A stretch of DNA of 9,611 bases. Source: Ignavibacteria bacterium UBA5771 (GTDB lineage Bacteria > Bacteroidota > Ignavibacteria > Kapaibacteriales > UBA2268). The position numbers and the translations under genes are program-made. Location of the stretch: assembly GCA_002418685.1 (NCBI GenBank), contig DIEP01000133.1, forward strand, positions 1 through 9,611, read 5' to 3'. Under the pieces are notes generated by a model. It saw only the letters and a list, made by a program, of their open reading frames with translations. It made no database searches and was not told where the DNA came from. Shown here one piece after another: positions 1 to 7,402 of this stretch (positions within the stretch are counted from its first letter, which is position 1; each line of letters begins with the position of its first letter).

Positions 1-7
1 CCCCCTG

Positions 8-28
8 CCCCCTCTTACGAAGAGGGGG
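8..28. repeat. GC-rich perfect hairpin at the window edge
   Basis: A perfect 9-bp inverted repeat (arms 8-16 and 20-28, three-base loop) made of a C5-TCTT arm and its complement, directly preceded by another C-run at 1-5. It stands out sharply from the AT-rich surroundings. C/G-run palindromes of this type occur as dispersed intergenic repeats in several FCB-group genomes. It could also be a transcription terminator for a gene to the left, but no T-run follows on the plus strand. The element is probably cut by the window start, so its full length is unknown. Confidence 0.55.
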
Positions 29-138
29 AGATAGGAAGGCGGTAAATATTACTTGAAAATTATAAATTCATCATAATTTTTTACTCTTTGTTTCACGATT
101 TCGTTTATTAATTCGTTATATTAAGAAAATCGTTTTTT

Positions 139-1446
139 ATGAAAGCTAAGTCTTTAATATTATTTGTCATTGTATTGAACTTATTTACTCTTAATTTTTC
201 TTATGCGCGAATTGATTCTCTCATGAAACTTGGAGGGAATTTGATAATGTTGCATAAATATAACGATGCAGCTAATGTATTTGGTGAAGTACTTGCAAAA
301 GATCCCGACCATCCTGATGCTCTTTTCAATAAGAGTCTATGCCATTTTTATGTCTATGAATACGATTCTGCTCTTGTATTGCTTAACCATCTTGAAAAAG
401 TCACGCTCAATATTCCTGATGTTTTCAATTTGCGCGGGATGACTTATGTATATTTAAAAGATACAACTAAGGCAATGGCAGACTTTAATAAGGCAATTCA
501 AATTGACAAAAAATTTTCCGAAGCATATGCAAATCGAGGTGCATTGCTAAACGATCAAGGAAAAACCGAGCAAGCATATAAAGATTTGAGCTATGCACTG
601 TCTTTCGATTCCAGTAATGCAAAGTTATTATTAGAACACGGAAAAGCTGCTTATAAAATGGGAAAGTATTCCGAATCAATACGAGATTATACTTTATTGC
701 TCAGCCAAGGTAGTGCAAGTGGGGAATTATTCCAACGCCGTGGAGATGCATTTTATAAAAATAAAAATTATGTTGAGGCGATTGATGATTATTCAAAAGT
801 TCTATATATTAACCCACTTGATTTAGTTATATTGAATAATCGGGCATTTGCTTATGAATCAATTGGCGATTCTTCTCAAGCAAAAGTTGACCGACAAATG
901 ATCCAAGAAATTTTATATGCACAAAGTTTGAGTGTGGATTCCACAAAATTCGCATTGTATTCCACCCCTGATTCAATTTTTACAATTATGTTGCCAATCA
1001 ATTTTAATCAATTTATTAAAACTGATAAAGATTCAACAATTGCTTATTATATGGTTGATCCCGTAAATACGGACAATTTCAGAATTGGAATGAAAATTAT
1101 TGTCAATAAATATGAGGGGATTAGGTCTAATACTGCTTCATCGGAAGATATGCTTGAAGATTGGCGGCAAAAGCGTGATGCCATAATGCTCACAGACGTT
1201 TTCCGAAATGATATTCTTACTCGCCGTTCCAAATTATATCGCGATTATCCGTCCTATTTAACTCAAATAATATTCCAAAAGGATGTGAAAAGCGAACCTG
1301 TAATGCGTTTTGAATATGCTATTGCTTATGGTATGCATTTAGTTGAAATATATATAAATTTTCCGTTCTCAATGTATAGTTATTATAATCAGATTTTCGA
1401 AAAATCCCTGGATTCATTTAACATAAAAACATTAGGACTCTTTTAA
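139..1446 (+). CDS. Exported TPR-repeat protein with C-terminal beta-rich domain
   Basis: The protein is 435 residues. It starts with a signal peptide: basic MKAK, a hydrophobic stretch at about 5-20, and a likely cleavage after SYA at residue 23, so it should act in the periplasm or at the outer membrane. Residues about 28-260 form around six tetratricopeptide repeats, visible as recurring A-N-R-G-x-A/L and alternating small/aromatic positions ending in DP or NP turns (KDPDHPDA, INPLDL). TPRs are protein-binding scaffolds. The last 170 residues (from about 268) contain no TPR. They alternate beta-like strands with a YSTPDSIFTIMLP opening reminiscent of PsbP/Mog1-like domains, but that assignment is only an impression. 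The gene lies 39 bp upstream of the porX-like gene in the same direction, which suggests one operon. No partner can be named from sequence. The ATG at 139 is the only start that keeps the signal peptide. Confidence 0.85.
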   Translation: MKAKSLILFVIVLNLFTLNFSYARIDSLMKLGGNLIMLHKYNDAANVFGEVLAKDPDHPDALFNKSLCHFYVYEYDSALVLLNHLEKVTLNIPDVFNLRGMTYVYLKDTTKAMADFNKAIQIDKKFSEAYANRGALLNDQGKTEQAYKDLSYALSFDSSNAKLLLEHGKAAYKMGKYSESIRDYTLLLSQGSASGELFQRRGDAFYKNKNYVEAIDDYSKVLYINPLDLVILNNRAFAYESIGDSSQAKVDRQMIQEILYAQSLSVDSTKFALYSTPDSIFTIMLPINFNQFIKTDKDSTIAYYMVDPVNTDNFRIGMKIIVNKYEGIRSNTASSEDMLEDWRQKRDAIMLTDVFRNDILTRRSKLYRDYPSYLTQIIFQKDVKSEPVMRFEYAIAYGMHLVEIYINFPFSMYSYYNQIFEKSLDSFNIKTLGLF

Positions 1447-1485
1447 GACTTTCTACTCATTTTTCAATTAAATTATAGGAAAAAA

Positions 1486-3054
1486 ATGGAAAAAGGAAAA
1501 ATTCTTTGGATTGATGATGAAATCGAACTTTTAAGACCTCATCTAATTCTTTTGAAAGAAAAAGGGTATGAAGTCGATACTGCCTCTAATAGTGAGGATG
1601 GCATTGAGCTAATCAGAGGCAAACATTTTGATATTGTTTTCCTTGATGAAACGATGGTGGGAATGTCAGGCTTAGAAGCATTACCACAAATCAAAGAAAT
1701 CGACCCCGCGACCAATGTTGTTATGGTTACAAAAAATGAAGAAGAAAGCTTAATGGAAGAAGCTATCGGAAAATCAATCGATGATTACTTGACCAAGCCT
1801 GTCAACCCTACTCAGATATTGCTAACTTGCAAAAAATTCATTGAGGAGGGTAGAATCAAGCAAGAACAATTAATACAAACTTTTTTCTCAAGCTTTAATT
1901 CTTTATCTCAACAGATTTCATATTATCAGAATTGGGATGATTGGGTTGATATTTATCAAAAGCTCACAAATTGGTCTGTTAAATTAGACAGAATTCCTGA
2001 CACAGGGCTTGATCAATCTTTGAGCGATTTGTGGCATCAAGCAAATGCGGAATTCTCGAAATTTGTTGAAAATAACTATCGCAGCTGGTTGAACGATAAA
2101 CCGCAGGATGGCGATCCATTACTCTCGCCACATATCACAACTCGTTATCTCGAACCTCTATTAAAAAACGAGAATCCTGTGTTTTTCTTTGTAATTGATT
2201 GCTTGCGCTATGATCAGTGGCTGGTGATGCAAGATTTATTGCTTCCTTATTATTCTGTAAAAACGAATTTTTATTCATCAATATTGCCAACAGCAACTCC
2301 TTATGCAAGGAATGCAATTTTTGCAGGGCTTTATCCTTCACAAATTAAGCAATATTATCCGCAGTGGTGGAATGTGGAGGCAAATTCAGAAGATCACAAG
2401 CAAAATGCTAACGAAAAAGAATTACTCGAATCTTGGATTGATAGGAAAAAAATTAAGCTTCGAAACAAATTGAATTTTTATAAGATTTTTGATACAGATT
2501 TTGGTAAAAAAGTGGAACGCGAAATTGTGGATATTCTTGATAATCATTTCACAACAATCGTGATTAATGCAGTGGATATGATGGCACACTCAAGGTCTGA
2601 TTATGCAATATTGAAAGAAATTGCACCTGATGAAGCTGCATACAGGTCTCTTACGCGTTCGTGGTTTACTTATTCAAGTTTATTTTCAATGTTTAAAATC
2701 ATTGCTCAGCAAAAGAATGCAACAGTATTGATTTCTACTGATCATGGTTCAATACGTTGCTTGCGCGGTGTGCAAATACTTGGAGATAGAGAAACTTCAA
2801 CCAATCTTCGCTATAAATTTGGAAAAAACGTCAAAACTGATCCACGCTCTGCTATGCTCGTGAAAGATCTTGATGATTTAAAGATTCCACGACAAGGTAT
2901 AACTGTTAGCAATTTTATTTCCAAAGAAGATTATTATTTCGTCTATCCAACAGACTATCATTATTATTTAAATAAATATCGAGATTCGTTCCAGCACGGA
3001 GGCATTTCTCTCGAAGAAATGATTATCCCTGTAATTGAGCTCAAACCAAGATAA
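1486..3054 (+). CDS. porX: PorX-like response regulator (REC + PglZ domains)
   Basis: A 522-residue two-domain protein. Residues about 5-122 are a receiver domain with the full phosphorylation set: acidic D10 and D11, phospho-acceptor D54 (FLDETM), T82 and K104 (the TKP motif). After a helical linker (about 123-225) comes a PglZ domain of the alkaline-phosphatase fold. Its candidate metal and catalytic residues are D238 (VIDCLRYD), T271 (TATPYAR), D364 and H368 (VDMMAH), D419 and H420 (STDHGS) and H504 (QHGG). This architecture and length match PorX, which with the kinase PorY and an ECF sigma factor controls type IX secretion genes in Bacteroidota. Its PglZ domain has been reported to hydrolyse oligonucleotide phosphodiesters. 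There is no DNA-binding domain, so action through protein contacts is likely. The start has a weak AGGA seven bases before the ATG. No PorY or T9SS structural gene is visible here, so the T9SS link is inferred from family membership. Confidence 0.9.
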   Translation: MEKGKILWIDDEIELLRPHLILLKEKGYEVDTASNSEDGIELIRGKHFDIVFLDETMVGMSGLEALPQIKEIDPATNVVMVTKNEEESLMEEAIGKSIDDYLTKPVNPTQILLTCKKFIEEGRIKQEQLIQTFFSSFNSLSQQISYYQNWDDWVDIYQKLTNWSVKLDRIPDTGLDQSLSDLWHQANAEFSKFVENNYRSWLNDKPQDGDPLLSPHITTRYLEPLLKNENPVFFFVIDCLRYDQWLVMQDLLLPYYSVKTNFYSSILPTATPYARNAIFAGLYPSQIKQYYPQWWNVEANSEDHKQNANEKELLESWIDRKKIKLRNKLNFYKIFDTDFGKKVEREIVDILDNHFTTIVINAVDMMAHSRSDYAILKEIAPDEAAYRSLTRSWFTYSSLFSMFKIIAQQKNATVLISTDHGSIRCLRGVQILGDRETSTNLRYKFGKNVKTDPRSAMLVKDLDDLKIPRQGITVSNFISKEDYYFVYPTDYHYYLNKYRDSFQHGGISLEEMIIPVIELKPR

Positions 3055-3084
3055 TAATTTTTATTTATAAAATACAATAAATGT

Positions 3085-5175
3085 ATGAAAAAGATTTATG
3101 TTTATGTAATCATCGGTTTATCAATGTTAATTCAAACACAAGCAGAAAATAATCCTTTACTATCGCCTTTCAATAATCAATATAATGTTCCTCCATTTGA
3201 GAAATTCAGAAGTGGCGACTTCTTCCCTGCAATCCAGGAAGCAATAACTATCAATAAAAAGGAAATTCAATCAATTATTGATAATAAAAACGCGCCAACT
3301 TTCGAAAACACAATTGAAAGTCTCGAATATAGTGGAGAATTGCTTAATCAAATAGCAACAATCTTCTTCAATCTTAATTCAGCTAATACTAATCAAGAAA
3401 TTCAAGATGCTGCCAAAGATATTGCACCACTTCTTTCAAAACACAACGACGAGATTCTTCAGAATCCTAAATTATTTGAAAGAGTAAAAGCAATATACAA
3501 CACTCGAACAAAATTAAATTTAAATACAGAGCAATCGAGGCTCCTCGACAAAACCTATAAAGCATTTATAAAAAGTGGTGCCAATCTTGATGAACAAAAG
3601 AAAGCAAGATTAAGTGCAATAAACGAGCGATTGTCATTGCTTGAACTTAAATTTGCTGACAATGTGCTTGCTGAAACTAATAATTTCAAATTAGTGCTTG
3701 ATAAAAAAGAAGATCTGGCGGGATTGCCTCAACAATTTATTGATGGCGCTGCTGAAACGGCAAAAGAAATGGATTTGCCGGGAAAATGGGTCGTAACACT
3801 TCATAACCCAAGTCTTATGCCTTTCCTCCAATATTCAAGCAGAAGGGATTTGCGGGAAAAGATTTGGAAAGCTTATTCAAACCGTGGAAATAATGATAAC
3901 GAATACGATAACAAGGAGACAATCAAGGAAATTGTGAATCTCAGGATGGAACGCGCTCAATTGCTTGGATACAAAAACCATGCAGAATACAGATTGGATG
4001 ATGCAATGGCTAAAACTCCTGAAAATGTTTTTAATTTGCTTGACCAGATCTGGTCCCCTGCTTTGAAAGTTGCAAAACAAGAGGCAGACGAATATCGAGA
4101 AATGATCAAAAGCGAGGGTGACAATTTCAAACTTGAACCTTGGGATTGGAGATATTATGCTGAAAAAGTTCGCAAAGCAAAATATGATATTGACGAAGAA
4201 GAAACCAAACCATATTTCAAATTGGAAAATGTGCGTGAAGGTATTTTTACGCTTGCGAATAAACTTTATGGTATAACTTTCAAAGAAATCAAGAACATCC
4301 CTAAGTATAACCCTGATATTCTTGCTTATGAAGTAATTGATAGCAACAAAGCATTTCTTGGAATATTATACATGGATTTTTATCCACGCCCTAACAAACA
4401 ACAAGGTGCATGGATGACTAATTATGTTGAGGAATATATTAAAAACGGCAAGAAAATTCATCCCGTTGTCTCATTAGTATTCAATTTCACAAAGCCCACT
4501 GCTTCTTCTCCCGCACTTTTAACTTATGATGAGACAGAAACTATGTTCCACGAATTTGGCCATTCTTTGCATGGATTATTTGCAAATACTAAATATAGAA
4601 GTTTGGAAGGAACAAATGTTCCTCGCGATTTCGTTGAAATGCCTTCGCAAATTATGGAAAATTGGGTAGTAGAACCCGAAATGTTAGCTTTATTTGCCAA
4701 ACATTATAAAACAGGCAAGGTAATTCCACAATCTTTGGTCGATAAAATTCAAAAATCTAATAAATATGGACAAGGTTTTGGAACGGTCGAATATCTTGCA
4801 GCTTCCTACCTTGATATGGATTATCATATCTTAACTGAGCCATTAAAAGAGAATCCGATGACCTTTGAAAATGAAGAAATGACTAAATTAGGTTTGATTC
4901 CTGAAATTATTTCGCGTTATAGAAGCACTTATTATAATCACATATTTACAACGGGTTATGATGCAGGCTATTATTCTTATATCTGGGCAGAAGTTTTGGA
5001 TAAAGATGCTTTTGAAAAATTTAAGGAGGACGGCATTTTCAATCGTTCAACTGCAATTGGTTTACGCCATATACTTGAACGTGGCAATTCTGAAGATCCG
5101 ATGAAAATGTATATAGAATTTCGTGGTAAAGAGCCAAGCATCCAACCACTACTTAAAAAACGTGGATTGCTTTGA
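3085..5175 (+). CDS. M3-family zinc metallopeptidase (oligopeptidase A / Dcp type), exported
   Basis: The protein is 696 residues, the usual length for M3 peptidases. These enzymes cleave short peptides inside a closed, mostly helical channel. The catalytic signature HEFGH is at 489-493, with zinc ligands H489 and H493, catalytic E490, and the third ligand E518 in the conserved RDFVEMPSQ segment 25 residues later. The family's C-terminal substrate-binding block is present as TTGYDAGYYSYIWAEV, about 60 residues before the end. The N-terminus (basic MKK, hydrophobic core, TQAEN) resembles a signal peptide with cleavage near residue 20. This suggests a periplasmic enzyme, unlike the cytosolic E. 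coli OpdA; Dcp-type exported members are known in Bacteroidota. It lies 30 bp after porX on the same strand, so co-transcription is plausible. Dipeptidyl carboxypeptidase and endo-oligopeptidase activity cannot be told apart from sequence alone. The start at 3085 is preferred over the ATG at 3081, which is in another frame. Confidence 0.93.
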   Translation: MKKIYVYVIIGLSMLIQTQAENNPLLSPFNNQYNVPPFEKFRSGDFFPAIQEAITINKKEIQSIIDNKNAPTFENTIESLEYSGELLNQIATIFFNLNSANTNQEIQDAAKDIAPLLSKHNDEILQNPKLFERVKAIYNTRTKLNLNTEQSRLLDKTYKAFIKSGANLDEQKKARLSAINERLSLLELKFADNVLAETNNFKLVLDKKEDLAGLPQQFIDGAAETAKEMDLPGKWVVTLHNPSLMPFLQYSSRRDLREKIWKAYSNRGNNDNEYDNKETIKEIVNLRMERAQLLGYKNHAEYRLDDAMAKTPENVFNLLDQIWSPALKVAKQEADEYREMIKSEGDNFKLEPWDWRYYAEKVRKAKYDIDEEETKPYFKLENVREGIFTLANKLYGITFKEIKNIPKYNPDILAYEVIDSNKAFLGILYMDFYPRPNKQQGAWMTNYVEEYIKNGKKIHPVVSLVFNFTKPTASSPALLTYDETETMFHEFGHSLHGLFANTKYRSLEGTNVPRDFVEMPSQIMENWVVEPEMLALFAKHYKTGKVIPQSLVDKIQKSNKYGQGFGTVEYLAASYLDMDYHILTEPLKENPMTFENEEMTKLGLIPEIISRYRSTYYNHIFTTGYDAGYYSYIWAEVLDKDAFEKFKEDGIFNRSTAIGLRHILERGNSEDPMKMYIEFRGKEPSIQPLLKKRGLL

Positions 5176-5176
5176 T

Positions 5177-5542
5177 TCAAATAATTGTTATTGCATTAAT
5201 AATATGCTCGATCTTTGGAGGTTTTTTGGATAAATCAATTGAAATTACATCGAAGCGCGTGTATGTATTTTCAATTTTATTGACATAAAGATAACCTCTC
5301 GCCACATTAATGAGATTGCGACGTTTTGTGGGAGTTATTGCCTCGAGTCCGCTGCCATATTCAGTAGATTTCCGAGCTTTAACTTCCACAAATACTATGA
5401 CTTCATCATCTTTGGCAATTAAATCAATCTCCCCTATACGTCCAAAGTGAAATTTGCGCTTGATTATCTTATAACCAAGTTCTTGCAAATAATTCTCGGC
5501 GATGTTTTCTCCCTCATTCCCTATTTCAATTGTATTTGGCAT
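5177..5542 (-). CDS. yraN: YraN family (UPF0102) putative endonuclease
   Basis: A 121-residue protein of typical family length. It carries the PD-(D/E)XK nuclease-like core: G11-E12 near the N-terminus (NEGENIAENYL), GEIDLI at 37-42 with D40, and VEVKAR at 52-57 with E53 and K55. YraN proteins are widespread and usually sit near rnhB or the ribosomal-protein/signal-peptidase region; a role in nucleic-acid repair or processing is suspected but not established. Here the gene is convergent with the peptidase gene, one base apart, and there is no obvious terminator between them. Its first 38 bases and upstream region are duplicated at 8426-8463. A TATCTTTG box lies 18-25 bases upstream of the ATG (5560-5567, minus strand). 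The gene was probably once downstream of the retropepsin-like gene, whose stop in the left copy (5597-5599) is only 54 bases away. Confidence 0.92.
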   Translation of the reverse strand: MPNTIEIGNEGENIAENYLQELGYKIIKRKFHFGRIGEIDLIAKDDEVIVFVEVKARKSTEYGSGLEAITPTKRRNLINVARGYLYVNKIENTYTRFDVISIDLSKKPPKIEHIINAITII

Positions 5543-5559
5543 ATAAAAATTTAAAAGTA

Positions 5560-5567
5560 CAAAGATA
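5560..5567 (-). promoter_or_regulatory. Candidate Bacteroidota -7 promoter box for yraN
   Basis: The minus strand reads TATCTTTG, an exact match to the Bacteroidota -7 consensus TAnnTTTG, placed 18-25 bases before the yraN start. I see no good TTTG -33 box at the expected 19-21 base spacing, so this is a half-promoter at best. In the duplicated copy (8481-8490) the same site reads TATCTTAG, which no longer matches; this fits loss of function next to the dead yraN fragment. Confidence 0.4.
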
Positions 5568-5596
5568 TGAGTTTTTTGGGAATTGTATATTAAATA

Positions 5597-5772
5597 TTAA
5601 TATTCTATTCCGAAATAGCCATTTAAAGCATCTATGTGAATTTTTCCTTTTTGCCCAATATCGCTACCAATTGCTCCATCAAGCAAAATAAAATTATCGT
5701 TTTGCCCATCACTTTTAAGATTTTTAAATTTTAATTCATAATTATTCAAAATGAATGAAATACCAGGAATTA
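5597..5772 (-). pseudogene. Truncated 3' fragment of retropepsin-like protease gene
   Basis: Reading the minus strand, an open frame of 57 codons ending in TAA (5597-5599) encodes the C-terminal half of the retropepsin-like protein that is longer at 8508-8837. It corresponds to that protein's residues 53-109, from IPGISF to YFGIEY, and includes the GAIGSD segment typical of the second half of these proteases. Only two residues differ (K for Q, D for N); the other four nucleotide differences are silent. The frame has no start codon. Upstream of 5772 the sequence changes and an in-frame stop appears within about 20 bases (near 5786). The half with the catalytic D-S-G is missing, so no functional protease is expected. 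Confidence 0.85.
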
Positions 5773-5850
5773 TAAATAAAGAAAATTAGCGATAGACGAG
5801 GGAAAGCACTGAATATATCCTCAGGAAAATTAAAATAATTGAAGCTTTTG

Positions 5851-5881
5851 TTTGTTTATTTCATCAGAATTCTTAATTTTG
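5851..5881 (+). promoter_or_regulatory. Bacteroidota-type promoter for the tetR gene
   Basis: TTTG at 5851-5854 (-33 box) is followed after exactly 19 bases by TAATTTTG at 5874-5881, an exact match to the -7 consensus TAnnTTTG. Transcription would begin around 5886-5890 and leave a leader of about 30 bases before the tetR start at 5920. This is the best promoter match in the window. It lies inside the inserted segment, so the segment could carry its own expression signal. No convincing TetR operator palindrome was found beside it. Confidence 0.65.
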
Positions 5882-5919
5882 AAACTAACATTTAAACGAT
5901 TACGGTCAATTAGTATAAA

Positions 5920-6516
5920 ATGAAAATTGGAGATAAGGAATATAAGCGGAAAACTAAGGAAAAAATAATTTTGGCTGCTGAGGGTCTTTTTGCGCGGTTT
6001 GGTCTTAATAAGACAACTGTTGACGAAATTGCTAAAATTTCACATGTTGCAAAAGGTACTATTTATCACTATTTTCAAAGCAAAGAAGAAATATTTGAAG
6101 AAGTAATTGAAAAAGAAGCACAATATTTTAACAATATTTTACAAAAAAATTTGGATGATGCAGAAACTCCCCTTGAAAAATTACGAGCTTATGTCATTAC
6201 TCAGTCGAAATATGTAAAAGAATTAACAAATTATTATAGCGCTTTAAGAGATGAATATTTGAGTAGTTATACGTTTATAGAAAAAATAAGAAAAAATAAT
6301 TTTGAAAATCAATTCCATATTATAAAAAGCATTTTGGAGCAAGGATCTCAAAACAAAATATTTGCAGTAGCAGATATCAATTTAACAGCATCAGCTATAA
6401 TTACAGCACTAAAGGGTTTGGAATATAAATGGACTATCGGAGAACAATTACAAGACATCGAAAAAAATATTGATATGCTATTAAATTTGTTATTTAGAGG
6501 AATTGAAGTTCGATAA
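5920..6516 (+). CDS. TetR/AcrR-family transcriptional regulator
   Basis: A 198-residue protein of standard TetR length. The N-terminal helix-turn-helix domain (about residues 10-58) shows the family pattern: ILAAEGLFARFGLNKTTVDEI, then the recognition region VAKGTIYHYFQSKEEIF (43-59). The C-terminal, all-helical part (about 70-198) would bind a ligand and dimerise; it is poorly conserved, so the ligand is unknown. Such regulators usually repress their own operon and adjacent genes. The downstream DNA holds an eroded TolC-type efflux gene and then two lipid-metabolism genes, so the ancestral target was probably an efflux operon, with acyltransferase and patatin as present-day candidates. A promoter with both consensus boxes lies 39-69 bases upstream. 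No Shine-Dalgarno site precedes the ATG, as is common in Bacteroidota. Confidence 0.92.
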   Translation: MKIGDKEYKRKTKEKIILAAEGLFARFGLNKTTVDEIAKISHVAKGTIYHYFQSKEEIFEEVIEKEAQYFNNILQKNLDDAETPLEKLRAYVITQSKYVKELTNYYSALRDEYLSSYTFIEKIRKNNFENQFHIIKSILEQGSQNKIFAVADINLTASAIITALKGLEYKWTIGEQLQDIEKNIDMLLNLLFRGIEVR

Positions 6517-6527
6517 AAATTTTACCA

Positions 6528-6779
6528 AAGAAAGAACTCACGGTATGGTGTATAGTATTGTCTCGGTTCCAATTTCTGGTTGGTGGGGCTGGTCTCACGA
6601 ACTTCAGGAAAGAAGAAAATTACAAAGTCAACAAGGGCAACTACAAAAATGGCATAAGTACAGTTTCGGATATGCTTGAAGCACAAGCATTTTTACAATA
6701 AGCGAAAGATCAATTAACCGATGCTAAAGCAAATTACATTGTAAAGAAGGCAGCGTATCTATTGATAAAGGCAAGATAG
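6528..6779 (+). pseudogene. Relic of a TolC-family outer-membrane efflux protein gene (C-terminal part)
   Basis: The 283-bp gap between tetR and the acyltransferase gene contains two pieces of a TolC-like protein in two frames. The first (about 6528-6610) reads GMVYSIVSVPISGWWGWSH, like the VSVPISxWWGxSHxL segment of Bacteroidota outer-membrane efflux proteins. The second (6612-6779) reads EENYKVNKGNYKNGISTVSD, then MLEAQAFLQ, an in-frame TAA at 6699-6701, then AKDQLTDAKANYIVKKAAYL and a stop at 6777. This matches the conserved ISxxDLLEAQxxLQQAxDxLxxAxxxY motif near the end of TolC proteins. Family order indicates that a few tens of residues between the pieces are deleted, along with all of the N-terminal part. 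The gene is dead through truncation, internal deletion, frameshift and a stop that looks like CAA changed to TAA. TetR-TolC-HlyD-RND is a common operon order in Bacteroidota; no HlyD or RND remnant was recognised here. Confidence 0.82.
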
Positions 6780-6799
6780 ATTTTTTGATTAAGTGAAAT

Positions 6800-7399
6800 A
6801 TGATGGTTTATCGATTGTCGATACTAATATTTAAAATATTTTTTTTCTTTTTATTGGATATAACTGTCAAGGGGATGGAAAATGTACCTGATAAAGGACC
6901 AGCTATATTAGTTGCAAACCATCCAAGTTTATTAGATGGTCCTTTGCTTGTTTTGCTTGTAAAAAGAAGATTCAATGCTTACGCAAAGCAAAGTGCTTTT
7001 AATAGTAGAATAAAACTTTGGTATTTAAAAGCAATGGGTGGTATCCCTGTTGGATTGGGAAAATTTGACAGATTGTTTGTTACTGAAACAAAACGCAGAT
7101 TAGATAACGGCAATTTTCTTCTCATTTTTCCCGAAGGAAAAGTTAGTTACAGTAGTGAACCAGGAGAGTTTAAGAATAGCTTCGTGAAGTTGGCAATACA
7201 ATTTAATGTGCCGATAATTCCGATAAAAATTAAAGGAAGCGAAAAATCTTTAGCAAAGGGACAAAGATTTCCAAAACCCGCAAAGATTGATGTCATTTTT
7301 GGAAAATTGCTGAAATATGATTTGAGCAACGGAAAATTGAATAAAGATGAAGTCCAACAAGAAGTGGAAAAAGTTCAAAATATAATTAAAAAAATGTAA
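6800..7399 (+). CDS. PlsC-type lysophospholipid acyltransferase
   Basis: A 199-residue protein of the 1-acylglycerol-3-phosphate O-acyltransferase (PlsC/LPLAT) family, which transfers an acyl chain to lysophosphatidic acid or related acceptors at the inner membrane. The catalytic HX4D motif is NHPSLLD, with H41 and D46. The phosphate-binding motif FPEG is at 110-113, followed by the VPIIPI strand (about 136-141) usual in the family. An N-terminal hydrophobic helix (about residues 6-21) probably anchors it in the membrane. A second ATG at 6803 is equally possible as the start. The stop is three bases before the patatin gene, so the two are almost certainly translated from one message. The exact acceptor is unclear. 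The enzyme is short, as are many non-essential PlsC paralogues, and need not be the housekeeping PlsC. Confidence 0.9.
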   Translation: MMVYRLSILIFKIFFFFLLDITVKGMENVPDKGPAILVANHPSLLDGPLLVLLVKRRFNAYAKQSAFNSRIKLWYLKAMGGIPVGLGKFDRLFVTETKRRLDNGNFLLIFPEGKVSYSSEPGEFKNSFVKLAIQFNVPIIPIKIKGSEKSLAKGQRFPKPAKIDVIFGKLLKYDLSNGKLNKDEVQQEVEKVQNIIKKM

Positions 7400-7402
7400 A
7401 AA

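Larger units (their letters stand above)
5505..5772. repeat. Left copy of ~260-bp direct repeat (yraN/retropepsin junction)
   Basis: This 268-bp stretch recurs in the same orientation at 8426-8683. Bases 5597-5772 align without gaps to 8508-8683 with six mismatches in 176 positions by hand count (96.6 % identity). The part nearer yraN is more diverged and differs by about 10 bases of indel, including an extra AAATATT near 5592-5598. The copy contains the first 38 coding bases of yraN, its promoter region and the last 57 codons of a retropepsin-like gene. Similarity ends abruptly at 5772 on the inner side. On the outer side, similarity fades within the yraN coding sequence. Confidence 0.9.

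Noticed and set aside
81..116. Promoter for the TPR gene (TTTG at 87-90, TAATTCG at 109-115)
   Set aside because: Spacing is 18 and the -7 box lacks the TTTG end, so the match is too weak to call.
1486..3054. PglZ domain as part of a BREX phage-defence system
   Set aside because: The PglZ domain is fused to an N-terminal receiver domain with intact phosphorylation residues, which is the PorX arrangement, and no BrxC, PglX or other BREX gene is nearby.
5177..5542. PD-(D/E)XK nuclease as a restriction enzyme
   Set aside because: The motif spacing and 121-residue length match the conserved YraN family; there is no methyltransferase or specificity gene.
5884..5914. TetR operator formed by ACTAA and TTAGT before the tetR start
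   Set aside because: The arms are only five bases with a 21-base spacer and no extension of symmetry, which is expected by chance in AT-rich DNA.
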